A stretch of 64,000 bases of DNA, from the NCBI GenBank assembly GCA_963707975.1, contig OY970177.1:806001-870000 (forward strand). The letters are read 5' to 3'. A model generated the notes under the pieces. It was given only the letters and a program-made list of their open reading frames with translations, did no database searches and had not been told where the DNA came from. The stretch is from CAVVXX01 sp963707975. Lineage in GTDB: Bacteria; Pseudomonadota; Alphaproteobacteria; Micropepsales; Micropepsaceae. Of the stretch, positions 17,304 to 25,785 are shown piece by piece. Position 1 is the stretch's first letter. Every line of letters begins with the position of its first letter. The position numbers and the translations under genes were made by a program.

Positions 17304-18584
17304 TTACTTACCGGTATAGGCGATGCGCCACACCGCATTGCCCGCATCGTCAGCGACCAGAAGGCTGCCGTCCTTGGCAATGGCGAGGCCCACGGGCCGT
17401 CCCCAGACGCTTGCGGTCTCAGCACTGCTCAACCCCATAGCCACGCTGAAGGACTTGCCCAGACTGCTCGCGTTGCCGGTATTTTGCGCCCAGAAGCCAA
17501 CGGCGAAATTGTCGTAGCCGCCGGCCGGCCGGCCATTGCGGAAAGGCACGTGCACAATCTTGTAGCCGGTCGGCACGTTTGAATTCCATGAGCCGTGAAG
17601 CGCCACAAACGCATCGCCGCGATAGGACGCGGGGAACTGATCGCCTTCGTAGAACACGAGGCCTAAGGGCGCCGAATGCGACTGGAAAAGAAGATCGGGC
17701 GTGATTGCTTTTGCCACCAGATCGGGCCGCTTGCTGCCGAACTTCGGATCGGGATGGTTGCCAATATAGGCGTAGGGCCAGCCATAGAAGCCGCCCTCGA
17801 CCAGATGGGTGAGATAATCGGGCACCAGCCCGTCGCCCAGTCCGTCGCGTTCGTTGACCACGACATAAAGATCGTCCGTACCGGGATAAAACGCGATGCC
17901 CACGGGATTGCGCGTGCCAGAGGCAAAAGTGCGCATCTTGCCGTTCTCGGCCACCTGCACGGTGGCGCGCGGCGGCGGATCCTCGGTCACATTGGCGCTA
18001 GAGCCGATGGCAATGAAGAGACGCCCCTTCGCATCGAACGCGATGTTGCGCGTCCAGTGGTCCTCGTGGCCGCCGAAAGCGCCGGGCGTGGTCACCGCCG
18101 TGTGGCTCACGCCCTTAGTGGCGCCATCGGTGTAAGGAATGCGCCACACGGCGCGCGTGTCCGCCACGTAAAGCGCGTTGTCGTGAAAGGCGAGGCCGTG
18201 CGGCTGTTCGAAGCCATTGGCGAAGGTGGTCTTGAATTCCGCTTTGCCGTCGCCATTGGCGTCGCGCAGCAGCGTTACCTTGCCGGCGTCCGATTCCGCG
18301 AGGAACACATCGCCGTTGTTGGCAACCGTCATCCAGCGCGGATGTTCGAGACCATCGGCGAAAATCGACGCCGTGAATCCCGCCGGCACCTGCAGTGTGG
18401 CGCCCGGACCCCGCGCGATAATGCCGGGCGAATTGGAGGCGGAACGCGTGGCATAGGGTTGGGGCAGGCTCTCCGGCCTGATATCGAAATGCGCGCCCAG
18501 TTTCTGTTCGTCCGAGGCCCAGGTCGGTTGACCAAGCACCGCGAGCAGCAATGCGAAAATGGGAAAAACTGTGTGTCTGACCAT
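17304..18584 (-). CDS. Secreted sorbosone dehydrogenase-like / PQQ-type beta-propeller protein
   Basis: A 426-residue protein with an N-terminal signal peptide (MVRHTVFPIFALLLAVLG, cleavage near PTWA-S). The rest matches the soluble glucose/L-sorbosone dehydrogenase propeller family: FTASIFADGLEHPRWMTVA, VFLAESDAGKVTLL, HWTRNIAF, ASGTRNPVGIAFYPGTDDLYVVVNERD, HGSWNSNVPTGYKI, GRPVGLAIAKDGSLLVADD. Such proteins act in the periplasm, often as PQQ-dependent sugar or aldose dehydrogenases, but the substrate is unknown and no PQQ genes are nearby. An ATG four codons upstream (18596) is possible. It is divergent from znuC with an 88-bp gap. Confidence 0.83.
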   Translation of the reverse strand: MVRHTVFPIFALLLAVLGQPTWASDEQKLGAHFDIRPESLPQPYATRSASNSPGIIARGPGATLQVPAGFTASIFADGLEHPRWMTVANNGDVFLAESDAGKVTLLRDANGDGKAEFKTTFANGFEQPHGLAFHDNALYVADTRAVWRIPYTDGATKGVSHTAVTTPGAFGGHEDHWTRNIAFDAKGRLFIAIGSSANVTEDPPPRATVQVAENGKMRTFASGTRNPVGIAFYPGTDDLYVVVNERDGLGDGLVPDYLTHLVEGGFYGWPYAYIGNHPDPKFGSKRPDLVAKAITPDLLFQSHSAPLGLVFYEGDQFPASYRGDAFVALHGSWNSNVPTGYKIVHVPFRNGRPAGGYDNFAVGFWAQNTGNASSLGKSFSVAMGLSSAETASVWGRPVGLAIAKDGSLLVADDAGNAVWRIAYTGK

Positions 18585-18655
18585 GACGTCACCCATAACG
18601 CGAGGCAGGGGCCGTTCCGGCAAGGACACATCCGCGCTTTGCGAGCCCGCAAAAA

Positions 18656-18665
18656 CATTATAATG
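18656..18665. promoter_or_regulatory. Palindromic AT-rich site upstream of znuC, possible Zur operator
   Basis: A perfect 10-bp palindrome, CATTATAATG, sits 7 bp before the znuC ATG in an otherwise GC-rich 88-bp divergent gap. Zur operators are AT-rich palindromes of related sequence placed over znu promoters. The match to the longer Zur consensus is partial because the flanks are not symmetric. Zinc control is inference. Confidence 0.35.
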
Positions 18666-18672
18666 CAGGTCA

Positions 18673-19455
18673 ATGGCTGAATCATCCCGCGCCAAAGGCA
18701 AACTCCTTATCGCCGCCGAGCATTTGAGCGTCGCCTTTGGCGGCGCGCCCATTCTCGATTCCATCGATCTTGCCGTGCGCGCGGGCGAAATCGTGACGCT
18801 GATTGGGCCCAACGGCTCAGGAAAAACGACTCTGGTGCGCGCGCTGCTGGGTCTGGTGGAGCCGAGTTCGGGCCGCGTGGTGCGCCTTACCGAACGCATC
18901 GGCTACGTGCCGCAAGGTTTTGCGCGAGACCGCAGCCTGCCGCTGACTGCGCTGCGTTTCGTCATGGGTTTCGATGGGGCCACGAAACAGCAAGCGCTAG
19001 ATGCGCTCACGCGCACCGGCGCCGCGGTAACGGCCACGCGCCAGCTGGCCTCGCTTTCCGGCGGCGAGTTCGCGCGCGCGTCGCTTGCGCGCGCGCTGTT
19101 GCGAAAGCCGGAACTTCTCGTGCTCGACGAGCCCGTGGCCGGCGTCGATATCTCTGGCGAAGCCTCGCTTTACGAACTCATTTCCGCCATGCGCGATGAA
19201 ACCGGTTGTGGCATACTGCTGGTAAGCCACGATCTGCATGTGGTGATGGCGTCCGCCGATCACGTGGTTTGCCTCAATCATCACATCTGCTGCGAAGGCG
19301 ATGCGCTCGCGGTGATGCACAATCCCGCCTTCGCGCAATTGTTCGGGCCGCGCGTGGCGGAGCAGCTGGCGCTTTATACCCATCGCCACGATCACGTGCA
19401 CGAGCCGTCGGGCGCGGTGGCGGAGCGCAAGCGCGAAAGCACTGCGAATGGATGA
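18673..19455 (+). CDS. znuC: Zinc ABC transporter ATP-binding protein ZnuC
   Basis: A 260-residue ATPase of the metal-type ABC importers. Walker A is GPNGSGKTTL, signature is SLSGGEFARASLARALL, Walker B is LLVLDEPVAGVD and the switch region is LLVSHDLHVVMASADHVVCL. The His-rich tail (LYTHRHDHVH) and HHICCEGD are typical of ZnuC and may sense or bind zinc. It overlaps znuB by 8 nt. No znuA (periplasmic zinc-binding protein) or zur gene is present in the window. Confidence 0.9.
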   Translation: MAESSRAKGKLLIAAEHLSVAFGGAPILDSIDLAVRAGEIVTLIGPNGSGKTTLVRALLGLVEPSSGRVVRLTERIGYVPQGFARDRSLPLTALRFVMGFDGATKQQALDALTRTGAAVTATRQLASLSGGEFARASLARALLRKPELLVLDEPVAGVDISGEASLYELISAMRDETGCGILLVSHDLHVVMASADHVVCLNHHICCEGDALAVMHNPAFAQLFGPRVAEQLALYTHRHDHVHEPSGAVAERKRESTANG

Positions 19456-20290
19456 GCTTTTCTGGCGCGCGGTTTTGGGTGCGGCCGTGCTGGGCGCGGT
19501 GGCGGGCGCCATCGGCTGCTTCGTGCTGTGGCGGCGCATGGCCTATCTGGGCGCCTCCATCGCGCACATGGCGCTTTTGGGCGTGGCTCTTGGGCTCATC
19601 TTCGGCATCAGCCCGCTTATCGGCGTGCTCGCCACCAGTCTGATCGCGGCATTGCTGCTGGCGCAGGCGCCCGCCAACGCCGCCGCCGGTGCGCAGACGG
19701 GCCCTGCCGGCAATCCCTCGGGCGGCCTCATCCCCGCCGACACTCTGATAGGCCTTATCGGTCACGCGGGGCTCGCGCTGGGCTTCATTTTGCTTGCGAC
19801 CATGGACACCGTGCGCGCGGACCTTTTGGGCTATCTTTTCGGCGATGTGCTGGCGCTCAATGGCGATGATCTTATCCAGATCGCGCTGATGGGCATTTTG
19901 GCCATCGCCATTCTGATCTTTATCTGGCGGCCGCTGCTGGCCGATACGGTCAGCCCCGATATCGTAGCCGCCGAAGGTGGCGGGCGCCCCGCATTCTATG
20001 CGCGGGGGATTTTCCTAGCGCTGGTGGCCGGCCTTATCGCCTTCGGCCTCAAAATCGTGGGGGCGCTGCTTATCGTGGCGCTGATCGTCATTCCGCCTGC
20101 GGCTGCGCGCCCTTTTGCCCGCTCGCCGGAGCAAATGGCGCTGCTTGCGGCGATTTTCGGCGCCATCGCCGCCCCCCTGGGGCTTTGGGCGGCCTTCACC
20201 GCCGACGTGCCGGCGGGACCGGCCATCGTGCTGGCTGCCTCGCTTCTCTTCGTGATTTCGGCGGGCGCTGCGCGGCTTTGGCAAAAATGA
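19448..20290 (+). CDS. znuB: Zinc ABC transporter permease ZnuB
   Basis: A 280-residue membrane protein of the ABC-3 family with about eight hydrophobic segments. The N-terminal GCFVLWRRMAYLGASIAHMAL and the C-terminal IVGALLIVALIVIPPAAARPF are strongly conserved in ZnuB/MntB permeases. Together with ZnuC it forms the inner-membrane part of a high-affinity zinc importer. The overlap with znuC indicates translational coupling. Confidence 0.9.
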   Translation: MDELFWRAVLGAAVLGAVAGAIGCFVLWRRMAYLGASIAHMALLGVALGLIFGISPLIGVLATSLIAALLLAQAPANAAAGAQTGPAGNPSGGLIPADTLIGLIGHAGLALGFILLATMDTVRADLLGYLFGDVLALNGDDLIQIALMGILAIAILIFIWRPLLADTVSPDIVAAEGGGRPAFYARGIFLALVAGLIAFGLKIVGALLIVALIVIPPAAARPFARSPEQMALLAAIFGAIAAPLGLWAAFTADVPAGPAIVLAASLLFVISAGAARLWQK

Positions 20291-20397
20291 ACGGCGGCAA
20301 TCGCCGCGGCAATGCATTCCGCTTAATCGTCTTGGTGTCGCCTGCCTCTTCATGTTATTGAAAAGGCATAATAAACAGCGGAGTGGTGGGGGCAGCG

Positions 20398-22620
20398 ATG
20401 TCACGCGCGGCCGTATGGGCTTTGCCGCTGGCGGTGCTGGCGTTCGCGCTTTTTTTGCGGCTTGAAAACGCGAGCCCCGTCACCGGCTACATCGAAAACG
20501 CGCTGTTCGATACCTATCAGCAGCTTTCTCCGCGTAACTATGAAGACCCGCGCGCGAGCACAGGCTTTGACGTGCGTTATGTCGACATCGATGCGGCAAG
20601 CATCTCGCGTTACGGCGCCTGGCCGTGGCCGCGCCCGCTGCTCGCGCGCCTGGTCACGCAGCTAAAACAAGGCGGCGCTGCGTTCGTCGTTATGGCCATG
20701 CCGCTTTCAGAGCCCGATGCCGGCCTCTCGGAACGCCTGCTCGCCGCACTGCCGCCCGATCGCGCCACCGAAGAGGTCAAATCCGCGCTCGCAAGCCTGC
20801 CCGACGCCGATCAAAGCCTGGCGGCTGCGCTGGCGGGAACACACACCATCACCGGTTTCGAGCTGACCGCGAAGCCTTTGGGCCGCGCGCCGATAATCAA
20901 ATCGACGCCGGCGCTCATAGGCGCGGGCGCGCTCGGCAATCGCGTTCCTGTATTTCCCGCGGCGGTGGGCGCGCTGGCCGAAATCGAGAATGCGAGCGAA
21001 GGCGCCGGCGCGCTCAACCTTATTCCAGACGGCGATGGCGGCGTGCGGCGGCTGCCGCTGCTCTTTTCGCTGAACGGAAGATTGGTGCCTTCGCTCGACG
21101 CCGAAGTGTTGCGCCTCATGCACAACGAGCCCAACATTGTCGTGCACGCGCTGCGGCCCGCCGATGGTTTAGTGACCACGCCCAAGGGCGTCGCCAGCAT
21201 TGGCACCGGCACCATGATTATTCCAACCGGCGCTGACGGACGGGTTTGGATTCATTTCGGACCGCCGCATGAAGAGCGGCGGCTTTCGGCCGCAAGTGTG
21301 ATCGAGGGCGATGTGTCCGCCTCTTCACTTGCCCACGCCATTGTCTATATCGGCGCGGGCGATGAAGCGCCCGTGCTCACCGCGCTTGGTGACCGCCGCC
21401 CGCCCGCCGCTATCCGCGCTGAAGCGATGGAGCAGATTCTGCTCGGTCAGTTACTGCGCCGCCCTGCTTACGCCGGACAGAGTGAAATCGCATTCATGAT
21501 TGTCTTAGGGCTAGGGCTCATCTTGCTGATGCAGCGTGAAAAAAACATATTGGCGGGCGCGCTTTTCATCTTCGCGTCCGCTGGCGCCTTCGTTTTCTCC
21601 TGGCAGATGTTCGAAACCAGGCATCTGCTTTTCGATGCGGCCTATCCTGCGCTTTCGCTGGCGCTGGTTTATGGAATGGGCATTGCCGTGCATTTAAGCA
21701 CGGTTGCGCGCACGCGCGACCGGCTGCACCGCACCTTCGAGCAGCTTCTGCCCGCGCCTGCGCTTACGCTGGTTTCGCATCAGCCGGGCGCGCTCAAACT
21801 CAGCGGCGAAACGCGCACCATGACCTATCTCGTCTGCCGCATGCGCAATTTCAGCAAGCTTGCGGAAGCCTATGCCGACAACCCGCAGGATTTTTCCAGG
21901 CTGATGAAGCGCGCGATGACGCCCTTGGCCGACGCCGTGCTTGCCCACCGCGGCGCCGTGGACAGGCTGGCGCCCGGCACGCTTTCTGCCTTTTTCAATG
22001 CGCCGCTAGATGATCCCGATCACGCGGTGCACGCCTGCGAATGCGCGCTGCGCATGATCGATGCGCTCGAAAAAATCAATCGCGGGCTCGAGCAGGAACG
22101 CCGCTCAGATGGCTCGACGGTTGGGCCCATAGGGCTTGGTATCGGCGTGAACACGGGGCCGGGCGTTGTCGCCGATTTCGGCACGCAGGCGAGACCCGAA
22201 TATACGGTGGCGGGGCGCGCGGCCAGTCTCGCGCCGGAAATCGAAGTGCTTTCGGGACGCTATGGCCCGGCCATCATCGTAGGCGAAGCCACGCGCAAGG
22301 CGGCCGAACGCAATTTCGCTTTTCTCGAAGTCGACATGCTAGCAGGCGGCGCCGAGCCGGTCAGGCTTTACGCGCTGCTGGGCAATCCGCTGGTGCGCGC
22401 CAGCCCGAAATTCCGCGCGCTGCAAACCTTTCACGATCACATCTTCCAGGCTTATCGCGCGCAGCAATGGGCGAAGACGCGCGCGCTCATCGAGCAATGC
22501 CGCACGCTTAGCGGGGCAAGCCAGCAGCTCTACGAGCTTTATCTCAACCGCATCGCCTATTTCGAGGCGAACCCGCCCGGCCCCGACTGGGACGGCACCT
22601 TCCACGCGCCCTTTGCTTGA
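20398..22620 (+). CDS. CHASE2-domain membrane protein with degenerate class III cyclase domain
   Basis: A 740-residue sensor-like protein. An N-terminal membrane segment (near 5-25) precedes an extracytoplasmic CHASE2 domain (about 30-360; VRYVDIDAASISRYGAWPWPR is typical). Three closely spaced transmembrane helices follow (about 365-440), then a class III nucleotide-cyclase fold (about 470-640). Every catalytic position I can align is altered. The first metal Asp is Arg481 (VCRMRNFS for FSDIRGFT). The second metal Asp is Gly527. The substrate-specifying Lys and Asp are Arg522 and Arg607. The transition-state Asn and Arg are Ser610 and Glu614. It should not make cAMP or cGMP and may act as a ligand-binding or scaffold domain. 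An alternative GTG start lies at 20383. The stop overlaps the epimerase start. Confidence 0.85.
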   Translation: MSRAAVWALPLAVLAFALFLRLENASPVTGYIENALFDTYQQLSPRNYEDPRASTGFDVRYVDIDAASISRYGAWPWPRPLLARLVTQLKQGGAAFVVMAMPLSEPDAGLSERLLAALPPDRATEEVKSALASLPDADQSLAAALAGTHTITGFELTAKPLGRAPIIKSTPALIGAGALGNRVPVFPAAVGALAEIENASEGAGALNLIPDGDGGVRRLPLLFSLNGRLVPSLDAEVLRLMHNEPNIVVHALRPADGLVTTPKGVASIGTGTMIIPTGADGRVWIHFGPPHEERRLSAASVIEGDVSASSLAHAIVYIGAGDEAPVLTALGDRRPPAAIRAEAMEQILLGQLLRRPAYAGQSEIAFMIVLGLGLILLMQREKNILAGALFIFASAGAFVFSWQMFETRHLLFDAAYPALSLALVYGMGIAVHLSTVARTRDRLHRTFEQLLPAPALTLVSHQPGALKLSGETRTMTYLVCRMRNFSKLAEAYADNPQDFSRLMKRAMTPLADAVLAHRGAVDRLAPGTLSAFFNAPLDDPDHAVHACECALRMIDALEKINRGLEQERRSDGSTVGPIGLGIGVNTGPGVVADFGTQARPEYTVAGRAASLAPEIEVLSGRYGPAIIVGEATRKAAERNFAFLEVDMLAGGAEPVRLYALLGNPLVRASPKFRALQTFHDHIFQAYRAQQWAKTRALIEQCRTLSGASQQLYELYLNRIAYFEANPPGPDWDGTFHAPFA

Positions 22621-23606
22621 AGCGCAGGCTTTCTTTCCGCGCCGAGACCTGGCCGCTTAAGGCGCAGTTCCGCATCGCGCGCGGCGCCAAGAGCGAAGCC
22701 CAAGTCATTGTCGCGGAAATTTCCGAAGGCACGCATCGGGGCTGGGGCGAATGCGTGCCTTACGCGCGCTATGGCGAGACGATGGAAAGCGTCGCCGCCG
22801 CAATTGAAAAATTTCGCGAGCCTATAGATGGCGGCATGAGCCGCGCAGAATTGCAGCGCGCCTTGCCAGCGGGCGCCACGCGCAATGCACTCGATTGCGC
22901 GCTCATCGATCTCGAAGCCAGGCAAAGCGGGCGGCCGGCGCATGAAGTGCTGGGTTTACCCGCGCCGAAGCCCGTGCGAACGGCAATCACCATCAGTCTG
23001 GATGAGCCGGACGTCATGGCGCGGACAGCAGCAAGCGCGTCAAAGCAAAATTGCCAAACGCTGAAATTAAAGCTCGCGGGGACCTGCGACATCGCGCGCG
23101 TCAGCGCCATTCGCGCGGCCGCGCCTCAGCAGCAGCTTATGGCCGATGCGAATGAGGGATTGACGATGGACGCTCTTGCAGAGCTTGCGCCAGCGCTCGC
23201 TAAGCTTGGCGTAAGACTTATCGAGCAGCCATTAAAAGCGAGCAGCGACGAGGCGCTGGCGCATTTCAACAGCCCCGTTCCGTTGTGCGCAGACGAATCC
23301 TGCCACACGCGGGAAGATTTGCCCCGCCTCAAGGGCCGCTATGACTTCGTCAACATCAAGCTCGACAAGACAGGTGGGCTGACCGAAGCGGTAGCGCTGG
23401 CGTATGAAGCGCGCGCGCAAGGCTTCGGCATCATGCTGGGCTGCATGGTGGCGACGTCGCTTTCCATGGCGCCCGCATTGCTGTTGGCTTCCATGGCCGA
23501 TGTCATCGATCTCGACGGGCCGCTGTGGCTCACCCGCGACCGCGCGCCGGGGCTTAGCTATCATGGCGATCTTATCGAGCCGCCTGCCCCCGCGCTTTGG
23601 GGTTGA
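22617..23606 (+). CDS. Dipeptide epimerase (L-Ala-D/L-Glu epimerase-like, enolase superfamily)
   Basis: A 329-residue enolase-superfamily enzyme of the muconate-lactonizing subgroup. Catalytic pattern: LKLKLAG (KxK acid/base Lys), metal ligands in MADANEG, RLIEQPL and CADESC, and the second Lys in VNIKLDKTGG. DLDGPLWL near the end is typical of Ala-Glu epimerases, which recycle or degrade murein dipeptides. It begins with TTG at 22617, sharing TTGA with the stop of the upstream CHASE2 gene, so the two are translationally coupled. The M20 peptidase follows 30 nt later. Dipeptide specificity is inferred from family, not shown. Confidence 0.87.
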   Translation: MKRRLSFRAETWPLKAQFRIARGAKSEAQVIVAEISEGTHRGWGECVPYARYGETMESVAAAIEKFREPIDGGMSRAELQRALPAGATRNALDCALIDLEARQSGRPAHEVLGLPAPKPVRTAITISLDEPDVMARTAASASKQNCQTLKLKLAGTCDIARVSAIRAAAPQQQLMADANEGLTMDALAELAPALAKLGVRLIEQPLKASSDEALAHFNSPVPLCADESCHTREDLPRLKGRYDFVNIKLDKTGGLTEAVALAYEARAQGFGIMLGCMVATSLSMAPALLLASMADVIDLDGPLWLTRDRAPGLSYHGDLIEPPAPALWG

Positions 23607-23636
23607 GCGGAAGAAATGTTAAAAGACTGAAACGCG

Positions 23637-25103
23637 ATGAACGCGCAGGTAATTTTGGGGGGCAACGTGAAAACAGGGGGTTGGGATTTGCGCCTGCTTA
23701 CCGCTGCGGCGTTGGCTTTAGTATTGGGTTTTGGCCTGACCGGCGCTACGCCCGCGCCATCGAATATGCCGCCGCCCGACAACCAGAAACTCGCGCACGA
23801 TATCTATAAGGAGATCATCGAAATCCGTTCGGTGCATGAGGTCGGCACCAAGGCGGTCGCCGACGTGCTGGCTGCGCGCCTGAAAGCCGGCGGTTTCGCC
23901 GATGCCGATATTCACGAGCTTGCCGATCCGAAATACCCCAACCAGATGAATGTCGTCGTGCGCCTGCACGGCAAGGGCAAGGCAAAACCCATTCTTTGGT
24001 ATGGCCATGAGGACGTGGTTGAGGCCAAGCCTGAAGACTGGTCGCTGCCGCCATTCAAGCTAACCGAAAAGGACGGATATTTCTACGGCCGCGGCACGTC
24101 GGACATGAAGGATCAGGACACGGCGGTGGCCACCTCGCTCATCCGTCTCAAGCAGGAAGGCTTCGTGCCCGACCGCGATATCATCGCGGCTTTCACAGCA
24201 GACGAAGAAGTGGGCGAAGAACAAGACGGGCTATGGTATCTGCTGCGCGACCACAAAGATCTTGTCGATGCCGAGATGCTGATCAACCCGGACGGCAGTT
24301 CGGGCGCCATCGAAAACGGCAAGCGCCTCGACTTCGGCGTCGAGACATCGGAGAAAACCTACGTCACATTCACATTCGAAGTGACCAACAAAGGCGGCCA
24401 CTCTTCCGAGCCCAGGCCTGACAACGCCATCTACCAGCTCGCCAATGGGCTTACGCGGCTTGAGAAATTTTCCTTCCCATTCAAAACCAACGCCACCACG
24501 AGGTTATATTTCGCGCGTGCGGCCGGGCTCGAAAACGGCCAAACGCGCGCCGATATGCTGGCCGTAGCAAAACCCAAAATGGATTTGGCGGCGGCTGCAA
24601 GGCTCGCCAAGGATCCCGCGCGCAACGCCATCCTGCATTCGACTTGTGTCGCCACCATGCTGGCGGCAGGCCACCAGGAGAACGCGCTGGCAGGACACGC
24701 GCAGGCTACCGTGCAATGCCGCATCATGCCGGACGAGACGGTGGAAGGCACCAGGGCAACATTGATCAAGGTGGTGAACGATCCCGCGATCAAGGTGAGC
24801 GTGCTTGGGCTTGTCACCATAGCCCCCGAATCGCCGCCCAACCCAGCATTGCTCGCCTCGGTGGAAAAGGTGGTCGATTCCATGTGGCCGGGCGTGCCGG
24901 TGATTCCGCAAATGGCGGCAGGCGCCAGCAATTCCATATTCGCCCGCAATGCCGGCATCCCGAGCTACGGCATTTCGGGCGCCTGGGAGGACATCCACGA
25001 TGTGCGCGCCCATGGCCGGGACGAGCGGCGCGCCATGGATTCCTTTTACCAAAGCGTCGAGTTCACTTACCGCCTGATGAAGGAGCTTTCCGCCGCCCAT
25101 TGA
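23637..25103 (+). CDS. M20 family metallopeptidase, secreted or membrane-anchored
   Basis: A 488-residue zinc peptidase. A hydrophobic segment at residues 18-36 is a signal peptide or anchor. Metal-site motifs: His124 in YGHEDVV, Asp156 in GRGTSDMKD, and Glu190-Glu191 in TADEEVG. The dimerization-domain entry GGHSSEPRPDN is also clear. These M20 enzymes hydrolyse dipeptides or N-acyl amino acids. Location after a dipeptide epimerase fits periplasmic peptide turnover. It ends 49 nt before tRNA-Arg. A start further downstream that keeps the hydrophobic segment is possible. Confidence 0.88.
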   Translation: MNAQVILGGNVKTGGWDLRLLTAAALALVLGFGLTGATPAPSNMPPPDNQKLAHDIYKEIIEIRSVHEVGTKAVADVLAARLKAGGFADADIHELADPKYPNQMNVVVRLHGKGKAKPILWYGHEDVVEAKPEDWSLPPFKLTEKDGYFYGRGTSDMKDQDTAVATSLIRLKQEGFVPDRDIIAAFTADEEVGEEQDGLWYLLRDHKDLVDAEMLINPDGSSGAIENGKRLDFGVETSEKTYVTFTFEVTNKGGHSSEPRPDNAIYQLANGLTRLEKFSFPFKTNATTRLYFARAAGLENGQTRADMLAVAKPKMDLAAAARLAKDPARNAILHSTCVATMLAAGHQENALAGHAQATVQCRIMPDETVEGTRATLIKVVNDPAIKVSVLGLVTIAPESPPNPALLASVEKVVDSMWPGVPVIPQMAAGASNSIFARNAGIPSYGISGAWEDIHDVRAHGRDERRAMDSFYQSVEFTYRLMKELSAAH

Positions 25104-25152
25104 GCGCTTGTTTGCGGCCTGTTCAGGCTTTGCGTTATAGGACCCGTGCCAC

Positions 25153-25229
25153 GCGCCCGTAGCTCAGCTGGATAGAGTGCTGCCCTCCGAAGGCAGAGGT
25201 CACAGGTTCGAATCCTGTCGGGCGCGCCA
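25153..25229 (+). tRNA. tRNA-Arg (anticodon CCG)
   Basis: A 77-nt tRNA with acceptor GCGCCCG pairing CGGGCGC, D-arm GCTCAGCTGGATAGAGT, anticodon stem CTGCC/GGCAG enclosing loop CTCCGAA (anticodon CCG), T-arm GGTTCGAATCC and an encoded CCA at 25227-25229. Confidence 0.97.
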
Positions 25230-25431
25230 TTCATAAAACTGCCACCGCCCGTCTCGCGGCGAGCTGCCAAATCCAACATTACATTTTGGACAGATTGTTC
25301 CCGGAGACGGCTCTTTCGCCAAGGCCAACAATTTCTGGGGATCGAATGGGCCATGGAATCGTTGTCGCTGTTGTAAAGTTAGAGTTACGCTTGTCTTACG
25401 ATCTTTGGGCTTAAAAGCAGGGAGAACAAAC

Positions 25432-25683
25432 ATGAAAACATCCATGAAAATTGGTCTTGCGGCGGGCGCGCTTACGATGGCGCTGAGTGGCGGTTTCTTC
25501 GCAGGCCAGGCGACGGCGCAACAGGAACATATGCGCTCAGCGCTCGACCATCTCACGGCGGCGCGTGACGAGCTGTCCGTTGCGTGGCACAACAAGGGCG
25601 GGCATCGCGTGCGCGCGCTCGAATTCACCAACCGCGCTATTGAGCAAGTGCGTTGGGGAATGGAACACGCCGACGAATGGTGA
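25432..25683 (+). CDS. Small secreted protein of unknown function (83 residues)
   Basis: Starts MKTSMKIGLAAGALTMALSG with a clear signal peptide; likely cleavage is after ATAQ or nearby. The mature part is about 50 residues and predicted helical: HMRSALDHLTAARDELSVA, then KGGHRVRALEFTNRAIEQV, then RWGMEHADEW. The spacing of KGGHRxxAxxxxxxAIxxVxxG resembles a widespread set of small periplasmic helical-hairpin proteins with no assigned role. A good Shine-Dalgarno (AGGGAG) precedes the ATG at 25432. A strong hairpin terminator follows, so it is a stand-alone gene, often a sign of high or regulated expression. Confidence 0.8.
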   Translation: MKTSMKIGLAAGALTMALSGGFFAGQATAQQEHMRSALDHLTAARDELSVAWHNKGGHRVRALEFTNRAIEQVRWGMEHADEW

Positions 25684-25723
25684 AAATGCTGCCGCCCGGG
25701 CAGCGACTGGGCAGCTGAATAAA

Positions 25724-25755
25724 CAAGGCCCTGGCGCGAAAACGCCGGGGCCTTG
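25724..25755. terminator. Bidirectional intrinsic-type hairpin
   Basis: CAAGGCCCTGGCG (25724-25736) and CGCCGGGGCCTTG (25743-25755) form a long GC-rich stem around a CGAAAA loop, with one mismatch. It lies between the convergent small secreted gene and the 25786 gene. On the minus strand it is followed by a T-rich stretch, so it probably ends both transcripts. Confidence 0.8.
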
Positions 25756-25785
25756 TGCGTTTGAGAAAAGAGTTTTTATTGAGTC

